The position numbers were made by a program, and so were the translations under genes. Shown piece by piece: positions 5,184 through 9,782 of a DNA stretch of 9,782 nucleotides (position 1 is its first letter; every line of letters begins with the position of its first letter). Below the pieces are notes generated by a model. That model did not search any database and was not told where the DNA came from. It saw only the letters and a program-made list of their open reading frames with translations. Source of the DNA: an uncultured Acidimicrobiales bacterium (GTDB lineage: Bacteria; Actinomycetota; Acidimicrobiia; Acidimicrobiales; Iamiaceae); assembly GCA_937926025.1 (NCBI GenBank), contig CALANQ010000041.1:1-9782 (forward strand), given 5' to 3'.

Positions 5184-6467
5184 ATGAGCTCCGGATCCAA
5201 CCCCTTCGAGGGGATGCCGTTCTTCGGCGACCTGCTGAAGATGCTCGGCTCCCAGGGGCCGGTCCAGTGGGACGGCGCCCGTCAGCTGGCGCTGTCCATC
5301 GCCACCGGCGGCGACAGCGAGCCCAACGTCGATCCCCTGGAGCGGGTGCGCTACGAGCAGCTGGCCCGCGTCGCGGACCTCCAGGTCGCCCAGGCCACCG
5401 GGCTGTCCACCAGCACCACCGGCCGGTCCGTCACGGTCACGCCCGTCACCCGCACCCAGTGGGTGCTCACCACGCTCGATGCCTACCGCCCCCTCATCGA
5501 GAAGATGGGCGCCGCGCTCCACCCGCCCACCGCCGACCCGGCCACCGGGTTGCTCGGCGCCATCGAGCCGGCAGACCCGGACAACGGCGACCCCACCGAG
5601 GCGTGGCTCGGCCAGATCATGGGGCTGCTCAGCCCGATGCTCCTCGGCATGACCACCGGATCGCTGGTGGGCCACCTCGCCACCCGGAGCTTCGGCCTCT
5701 ACGACCTGCCCATCCCCCGCCCCGCGTCGGACGACGTGCTGGTCCTGGCCGGCAACATCGACGCCTTCGGCAGCGACTGGTCCATGGACGGCGACGACCT
5801 GCGCCTGTGGGTGTGCCTCCACCAGATCACCAACCACGCCGTGCTGGGCCTCCCGCACGTCCGGGCCCGCCTCGACGAGCTGCTCGGCGACTACGCCGCA
5901 TCGTTCGAATCGGACCCCGACGCACTGGGCACCAAGCTGGGCGAGCTCGAGGTCGACCCCACCGGCGGCGACCCGATGATGCGGTTCCAGGAGCTCATGG
6001 GCGACCCGGAGGTCGTCCTCGGAGCCGTGCGCTCGTCACGCCAGCAGGAGATCCTGCCGTGGCTCGACGGCCTGGTCAGCGTGCTGGCCGCCTACGTCGA
6101 CCACGTCATGGACGAGGTCGGCCACGGCCTGGTCGGCTCGTACTCGCAGATCACCGAGGCGGTCCGCCGCCGCCGGGTGGAGGCGTCCTCGGAGGACCGC
6201 TTCGTGGAGCGGCTGCTCGGCCTGGAGCTCACCCAGGACCACTACGACCGGGGTGCCGCCTTCATCGCCGGCGTCATGGAGCGGGCCGGCAAGCCCGGGC
6301 TCGAGCGCCTGTGGTCGTCGGCCGAGGCCCTGCCCACCCCCGCCGAGGTCGATGCCCCCGGCCTGTGGCTGGCCCGCATCGACCTGCCGTTCGACCCGGT
6401 CGACATCGACGACCTGGAGATCCCCGACGACCTCGGCGGCCTCGACGACCTCGGCGGTCAGTCCTGA
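5184..6467 (+). CDS. Zincin_2/DUF2342 family protein (F420-biosynthesis-associated type) with altered HExxH motif
   Basis: A 427-residue, apparently cytoplasmic protein: no signal peptide or clear membrane span. The layout resembles the actinobacterial DUF2342/zincin_2 family: NPFEGMPFFGDLLKML (6-21), VQWDGARQLA (27-36), DPLERVRYEQLARVADLQV (50-68), VTRTQWV (88-94), SPMLLGMTTGSLVGHLA (150-166), LPIPRP (175-180), LAGNIDAF (188-195), LRLWVCLHQITNHAVLG (206-222) and AAYVDHVMDEVG (302-313). Family members carry a metalloprotease-like HExxH at the LWVCLH site. Here it is H213-Q-I-T-N217, so both the catalytic Glu and the second zinc His are replaced. The later segment, where I recall relatives having L-E-G, reads L-A-A. 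Peptidase activity is therefore doubtful. The acidic tail ends in a DDLGG repeat. The stop overlaps the convergent transporter gene by 10 bp. No F420 biosynthesis gene is nearby, so the family nickname is no guide to function here. Confidence 0.85.
   Translation: MSSGSNPFEGMPFFGDLLKMLGSQGPVQWDGARQLALSIATGGDSEPNVDPLERVRYEQLARVADLQVAQATGLSTSTTGRSVTVTPVTRTQWVLTTLDAYRPLIEKMGAALHPPTADPATGLLGAIEPADPDNGDPTEAWLGQIMGLLSPMLLGMTTGSLVGHLATRSFGLYDLPIPRPASDDVLVLAGNIDAFGSDWSMDGDDLRLWVCLHQITNHAVLGLPHVRARLDELLGDYAASFESDPDALGTKLGELEVDPTGGDPMMRFQELMGDPEVVLGAVRSSRQQEILPWLDGLVSVLAAYVDHVMDEVGHGLVGSYSQITEAVRRRRVEASSEDRFVERLLGLELTQDHYDRGAAFIAGVMERAGKPGLERLWSSAEALPTPAEVDAPGLWLARIDLPFDPVDIDDLEIPDDLGGLDDLGGQS
6425..6457 (+). 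repeat. 15-bp direct repeat in the coding tail (DDLGG)
   Basis: The 15-bp word CGACGACCTCGGCGG occurs at 6425-6439 and 6443-6457 (18-bp period), encoding DDLGGL-DDLGG at the end of the zincin_2-like protein. A looser third copy lies just upstream (IDDLEI). Such a tandem repeat can change copy number by slippage; nothing else is implied. Confidence 0.7.
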
Positions 6468-8152
6468 CGGTCGTCGCCTGACCAGGGCAGCTCGCCCTGC
6501 CCGTCGGGGCGACGGGTGGGCGCGTCGGGCGTCCACGCCACCGGCGACGTGGGCGCCAGATCCTGGTCGAACAGCACCGTCTCCTCGGCCACCGGCGGCG
6601 CCGGCGTGGGGTCGTCGCCCCAGCTGGGCGCAGCATCGATCTCGTCGTCGGATCCGCGGGGCGGAGGCGGCGGCGCGTCGACGAACACGGTGGGCGGCCC
6701 ACCCTCGGCCACGGTGGTCTCCGGTTCGACGATGACCGTCTGGTCCGGGTCCGGGTCCGGTCCCGGCGCCGCCTCGGGATCGCCGTCGACAGGACCGCTC
6801 CGCAGCCGGGACATGACGCTGCGAGGGGCGGCGGCCAGGCGGCCCTTCACCTCGCCGGTGACCACGCCGAAGCGCTCCTCGATGCCCACGGCGGCGGCCG
6901 TGGCCGCGGTCTGGCGCTCCCCGCTGCGGTGGGCCCACGACAGGCGGCCGATGACGTAGGAGGCGATGGCGAACGCCGAGGCGGCCAGCAGCAGACCGAA
7001 GCCCACCTTGGCCCCGACGTGGAACGCCACGGGGATGAGGGAGCCGGCCACGTAGAACAGCTGGAACTTGGTCTCCGCCCGGGCGAACGCCCGCCCCCGG
7101 TTGGCGTCGGGCGCGTCGCGCTGGAGGATCGAGTCGAACGCCAGCTTGCCGAGGGCGGCGGCGAAGCCGACGCAGGCGCCGACGATGCAGGCGCCGAGCA
7201 CCTCGCCGATGAACAGGGATGCGAACGTGCCGCCCACCACCAGGCCCAGCGAGCTGGTGAGGATGGTCTCCTCTGAGGTGAGGTCCCGCAGCTTGGGGGC
7301 CACCGCGGCGCCGATCAGCCCGGCCAGCACGCTGACGCCCGCCACCGCACCGAACTGCCACGCGGCCTTGTCGGCCCCGCGGAAGTCGAACGCGATGAGC
7401 ATGGTCAAGAAGCCGACGAAGCCGCGCAGGAGGGCCATGGCCGCCTGGGCCAGCTGGATGCCGGCGCCGCGCAGCTCCTGGCGCTCCACCTGGTCGGCCT
7501 TGGCCGAGGCGACCCGGGCGCCGGGGATCCGCAGACCCAGCCCGCCGCCCACCGTGTAGGTGATGACGGCCAGGCTCAGCGCCCAGCCCGGCCCGAACAG
7601 CTTCAGCAGCAGCGCGGCGGGGAGGATGCCCACGAAGCCGGCGAAGCCGCCGAGGATGGCCAGCTTGGAGTTGGCCTCCACCAGCTCGGCGTCGCTGGCC
7701 ACCACGGTGGGCACCAGGGCCGATCTGGCCACGTTGTACGCCCGCTGGCCCACCAGCACCAGCAGCGCGAGCAGGAAGAACAGCGGCCCGGGCGTGTCGT
7801 CGGAGATCTGGTCGATCAGCAGCCAGCACAGCAGGGCGCGGGCCGCCATGGTGCCCACCAGCACGTACCGGTGACCGCCCTTGAGCCGATCGATCAGCGG
7901 CCCGATGAGCGGGGCGATGACGGCGAAGGGCGCCATCGTGATGATGAGGTACCGCAGCACCGGGGCGCGGGCGTTGTCGGCCGGGAGGGAGAAGAAGATC
8001 GAGTCGGCCAGGGCCGCGGCCAGCATGGCGTCGGCCATGTTGTTGGCCACGTGGGTGCGCGCCAGGCGCTGGAACGGCCGGATGACGAACGCGCGGCTGC
8101 CCTCGGCGGTGTGGGGGCGCGAGCCGAGTCGGTTCGCCAGGGGGTCCGTCAC
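6458..8152 (-). CDS. MFS-type transporter with long acidic proline-rich C-terminal tail
   Basis: A 564-residue protein with about 11-12 hydrophobic spans between residues 39 and 402, for example TMAPFAVIAPLIGPLIDR (72-89) leading into the basic loop LKGGHR (90-95) typical of the MFS 2-3 loop. Other spans lie at about 97-113, 123-139, 164-185, 190-207, 237-255, 267-285, 301-334, 363-379 and 384-402. The last ~155 residues form a hydrophilic, Pro/Asp/Glu-rich tail, longer than usual, with PGPDPDPD and three T-V-hydrophobic motifs: TVIVE (472), TVFVD (488), TVLFD (525). Start choice: GTG 8152 sits 7 nt after TACCAT. The in-frame ATG at 8161 overlaps that box and could not be used from the same promoter, though it is a possible alternative. 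It converges on the zincin_2-like gene with a 10-bp overlap and follows regX3 on the same strand. The substrate is unknown; membrane transporter is certain, MFS very likely. Confidence 0.88.
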   Translation of the reverse strand: MTDPLANRLGSRPHTAEGSRAFVIRPFQRLARTHVANNMADAMLAAALADSIFFSLPADNARAPVLRYLIITMAPFAVIAPLIGPLIDRLKGGHRYVLVGTMAARALLCWLLIDQISDDTPGPLFFLLALLVLVGQRAYNVARSALVPTVVASDAELVEANSKLAILGGFAGFVGILPAALLLKLFGPGWALSLAVITYTVGGGLGLRIPGARVASAKADQVERQELRGAGIQLAQAAMALLRGFVGFLTMLIAFDFRGADKAAWQFGAVAGVSVLAGLIGAAVAPKLRDLTSEETILTSSLGLVVGGTFASLFIGEVLGACIVGACVGFAAALGKLAFDSILQRDAPDANRGRAFARAETKFQLFYVAGSLIPVAFHVGAKVGFGLLLAASAFAIASYVIGRLSWAHRSGERQTAATAAAVGIEERFGVVTGEVKGRLAAAPRSVMSRLRSGPVDGDPEAAPGPDPDPDQTVIVEPETTVAEGGPPTVFVDAPPPPPRGSDDEIDAAPSWGDDPTPAPPVAEETVLFDQDLAPTSPVAWTPDAPTRRPDGQGELPWSGDDRQD

Positions 8153-8153
8153 G

Positions 8154-8171
8154 GGTCCCATGGTAGGGACC
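8154..8171 (-). promoter_or_regulatory. TACCAT -10 box flanked by a perfect inverted repeat, upstream of the MFS gene
   Basis: On the minus strand the 18-mer reads GGTCCCTACCATGGGACC: two exact 6-bp arms (8166-8171 and 8154-8159) around the TACCAT hexamer (8160-8165). The GTG start follows 7 nt after TACCAT. A dyad centred on a -10 box is a classic place for a repressor operator. That this gene is repressed in this way is inference, and no local repressor gene is present. Confidence 0.45.
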
Positions 8172-8199
8172 GGGTGCGACGACGAGTTCCGAGCCACGG

Positions 8200-8216
8200 G
8201 CTCCGGTACCCGGAGC
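8200..8216 (-). terminator. Possible terminator hairpin after regX3
   Basis: GCTCCGG (8200-8206), loop TAC, CCGGAGC (8210-8216): a perfect 7-bp stem 7 nt beyond the regX3 stop codon on the minus strand. No T-run follows, as is common for high-GC actinobacterial hairpins. It could instead be unrelated palindromic sequence in the 71-bp gap before the MFS gene. Confidence 0.35.
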
Positions 8217-8223
8217 GCACCGG

Positions 8224-8943
8224 TCAGATGCGAGAAAGCTTGGGCGTCTCGTACTTGTAGCCCAGGCCCCGGATGGTGACGATGCGCGACGGGTTGGTGG
8301 GATCGGCCTCGACCTTGGCGCGCAGGCGCTTGACGTGGACGTCGAGGGTCTTGGTGTCGCCCACGTAGTCGTGGCCCCACACCCGGTCGATGAGCAGGTC
8401 CCGGCTGAGCACCCGGCCGGCGTTCTCCAGCAGCAGGTGGAGCAGCTCGAACTCCTTGAGCGGCAGGGACACGTCGTCGCCGCGGATCACGACCTCGTGG
8501 CGCGACGGGTCCAGCGTGACGTCGCCCACCTCGAGCACCTCGTTGCTGGTGGCGTCGTCGGCCACGGCCAGGCTCGGCGCCCGGCGGAGCACGGCGCGCA
8601 TGCGGGCCACCAGCTCCCGGAGCCGGTAGGGCTTGGACACGTAGTCATCCGCGCCGACCTCGAGGCCCACCACGGTGTCGATCTCGGAGGCCTTGGCCGT
8701 GACCATGATGATCGGCACCTTGGACTTGGCCCGGATGGCCCGGCACACGTCGATGCCCGACACCTTGGGCAGCATCACATCGAGCAGCACGATGTCGGGC
8801 CGGACGGCGTCGAAGAGGTCCAGCGCCTGGGCGCCGTCGCGGGCGACCTGCACGCGGAAGCCCTCGCGGGCCAGCCCGACGGTCAGGGCGTCGATGAAGC
8901 TGTCCTCGTCTTCGACGACCAGGACGGTGGTGGACTCAGGCAT
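8224..8943 (-). CDS. regX3: OmpR/PhoB-family response regulator RegX3
   Basis: DNA-binding response regulator, 239 residues. The receiver domain (6-121) has the acidic pocket EDED (11-14), phospho-acceptor D55 in IVLLDVMLP (51-59), T82 in IMVTA and K104 in ADDYVSKPY. The winged-helix output domain (about 136-232) has LPLKEFELLHLLLENAGRV (160-178), LIDRVWGHDYVGDTKTLDVH (184-203) and IRGLGYKYE (224-232). The output domain is very close to mycobacterial RegX3, which with SenX3 senses phosphate limitation and activates pst/pho genes. The ATG overlaps the kinase stop by 8 bp, and AGGA lies 7 nt upstream, so it is translated by coupling with the sensor. The phosphate role is inferred by homology; no pst or phoU gene is in the window. 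Confidence 0.95.
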   Translation of the reverse strand: MPESTTVLVVEDEDSFIDALTVGLAREGFRVQVARDGAQALDLFDAVRPDIVLLDVMLPKVSGIDVCRAIRAKSKVPIIMVTAKASEIDTVVGLEVGADDYVSKPYRLRELVARMRAVLRRAPSLAVADDATSNEVLEVGDVTLDPSRHEVVIRGDDVSLPLKEFELLHLLLENAGRVLSRDLLIDRVWGHDYVGDTKTLDVHVKRLRAKVEADPTNPSRIVTIRGLGYKYETPKLSRI

Positions 8944-9782
8944 CGGGATCCTCGGGTTCCTCGGTGGGGTGGGGAGCGTCCGCCGGGCCGGCCGGCAGCC
9001 GGAGGGTGAAGGTGGAGCCGTCGCCTTCGCGCGACGACACGGAGATCTCGCCGTCGTGGTTCTGGACCACGTGGCGGACGATGGCCAGGCCGAGCCCGGT
9101 GCCACCGGTGTCTCGGCTGCGGGCCCGGTCGACCCGGTAGAAGCGCTCGAAGACGCGCTCCTGGTCCCGGGCCGGGATGCCGATCCCCTGATCGATCACG
9201 TCGATCTCGACCCACGGGCCGGCGCGGCGCGCCCGCAGCTCGACCTTGGAGTGGGGATCGGAGTACTTGACGGCGTTGTCGCACAGGTTGGCGATAGCCG
9301 ACACCAGCTGGCGCCGATCGCCGACCACCGCCAGGTCCGCAGGGGCGTCGGTGACCACCAGGTCCACCGAGCGCATGTCCGCGGCGGCCCGAGTCCGATC
9401 GACGGCGTCATCGATGAGCAGGTCCACCCCCACCACCTCCCGCTCCGGCGGTTCGCTGGCCTCGATCTGGCTGAGCTGGAGCAGGTCGTCGATGGTGCGG
9501 GCCACCCGGAACGCCTCGCGCTGCATGCGCTCGATGAGCCGCCGGGAGACCTCGGGATCGTCCTCGTCCAGCAGCGTCTCGGCCAGCAGGCCCAGCGCGC
9601 CGACGGGGGTCTTCAGCTCGTGGCTGATGTTGGCGACGAAGTCGCGGCGCACGGAATCGAGGCGCTGGCGCTCCGAGATGTCCTCGATCACGAGGAACGC
9701 GCCGCCCGACTCGGGATCGTCGAGGGGCACCGAGCGCAGCTGCAGCGACCGTCGGGGCGGGCCGAACAGCTCGATGGTCCGC
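8936..9782 (-). CDS. senX3: Sensor histidine kinase SenX3 (N-terminus cut by window edge)
   Basis: The last 281 residues of a membrane-type sensor kinase, the partner of the adjacent RegX3. Visible from the edge: the end of a PAS-like region (RTIELFGPPRR to SGGAFLVIEDISERQRL, 1-41), the HisKA dimerisation domain with DFVANISHELKTPVGAL (47-63, phospho-accepting H54), N-box NLCDNAVKYS (165-174), G1 box DQGIGI (197-202), F-box FERFYR (211-216) and G2 box GGTGLGLAIV (226-235). The region RVFERFYRVDRARSRDTGG (209-227) closely resembles mycobacterial SenX3. The short acidic tail ends in PEDPDA. The frame stays open through the right edge; the missing part should hold the membrane spans and the rest of the PAS domain. 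There is no start in the window: the GTG at 9730 lies inside the PAS region and is not the true start. Confidence 0.94.
   Translation of the reverse strand, partial: RTIELFGPPRRSLQLRSVPLDDPESGGAFLVIEDISERQRLDSVRRDFVANISHELKTPVGALGLLAETLLDEDDPEVSRRLIERMQREAFRVARTIDDLLQLSQIEASEPPEREVVGVDLLIDDAVDRTRAAADMRSVDLVVTDAPADLAVVGDRRQLVSAIANLCDNAVKYSDPHSKVELRARRAGPWVEIDVIDQGIGIPARDQERVFERFYRVDRARSRDTGGTGLGLAIVRHVVQNHDGEISVSSREGDGSTFTLRLPAGPADAPHPTEEPEDPDA

Noticed and set aside
3115..5187. 690-codon plus-strand open frame spanning two genes
   Set aside because: It crosses two well-supported genes on opposite strands and encodes Arg/Gly/His-rich low-complexity sequence, typical of a shadow frame in high-GC DNA.
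6741..6763. Short GGTCCG-like tandem repeats, considered as a regulatory or recombination site
   Set aside because: They are in frame and encode the PDPDPD stretch of the MFS tail, so coding low complexity explains them.
6036..7829. 597-codon minus-strand open frame across the zincin_2-like and MFS genes
   Set aside because: Arg/Gly/Ala-rich with no motifs; it is an off-frame shadow of the MFS gene and antisense to the zincin_2-like gene.
8162..8380. Longer N-terminus for the MFS protein (frame open up to 8380)
   Set aside because: The extension overlaps the coding end of regX3 and the candidate promoter at 8154-8171, and has no transporter-like sequence.
1..9782. CRISPR arrays, tRNA/rRNA genes, insertion sequences, phage or defence genes
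   Set aside because: I searched by eye on both strands for regularly spaced repeats, tRNA-like TTCGA loops with matching stems, transposase/integrase motifs and nuclease/helicase motifs, and found none that hold up.

Overview
The window is about 70% GC by eye, with tightly packed genes and high-GC codon use throughout. It looks like chromosomal DNA of a high-GC actinobacterium. The SenX3/RegX3 pair, the zincin_2/DUF2342 protein and the leaderless-style promoters fit Actinomycetota. The overall flavour, including an N-terminal D-R-L-W-R-H-P-S-E motif on a membrane protein, makes me think of class Acidimicrobiia, but that placement is inference. I see no rRNA, tRNA, CRISPR array, transposase, integrase or phage gene.

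Layout, left to right. (1) 1-743, minus: a LivG-type branched-chain amino acid ABC ATPase that runs off the left edge only a few codons before its normal end. (2) 744-1060: the one long gene-free stretch. It holds a perfect 12-bp hairpin in the livG leader and a 161-bp hairpin-rich element (898-1058) that looks like a dispersed REP-like repeat. (3) 1061-2828, minus: a coupled three-gene unit, moaE, then a small single-span membrane protein, then mreB, joined by start/stop overlaps. (4) 2894-4093, plus: a membrane-anchored HtrA-like protein with a PDZ domain in which all three protease active-site residues appear to be replaced. (5) 4096-5124, minus: an NAD-dependent epimerase/SDR-like protein with a C-terminal membrane anchor ending in eight arginines and with the catalytic lysine missing. 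(6) 5184-6467, plus: a zincin_2/DUF2342 protein whose HExxH metal site reads HQITN. (7) 6458-8152, minus: an MFS-type transporter with a long acidic, proline-rich tail. (8) 8224-9782, minus: regX3 and the 3' part of senX3, a phosphate-type two-component system whose sensor runs off the right edge.

How the genes work together. senX3-regX3 form an obvious signalling pair. moaE (molybdopterin synthase large subunit) and mreB (cell-shape actin) share a transcript without an obvious functional link. Genes 4 to 6 lie side by side and each resembles a known enzyme family but lacks key active-site residues. That is the most unusual feature of an otherwise ordinary housekeeping region.

A recurrent regulatory theme is a TANNNT hexamer (three times exactly TACCAT) 6-8 nt upstream of a start codon without a clear Shine-Dalgarno sequence, as expected for leaderless transcripts. 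I found no clear defence system or biosynthetic cluster.
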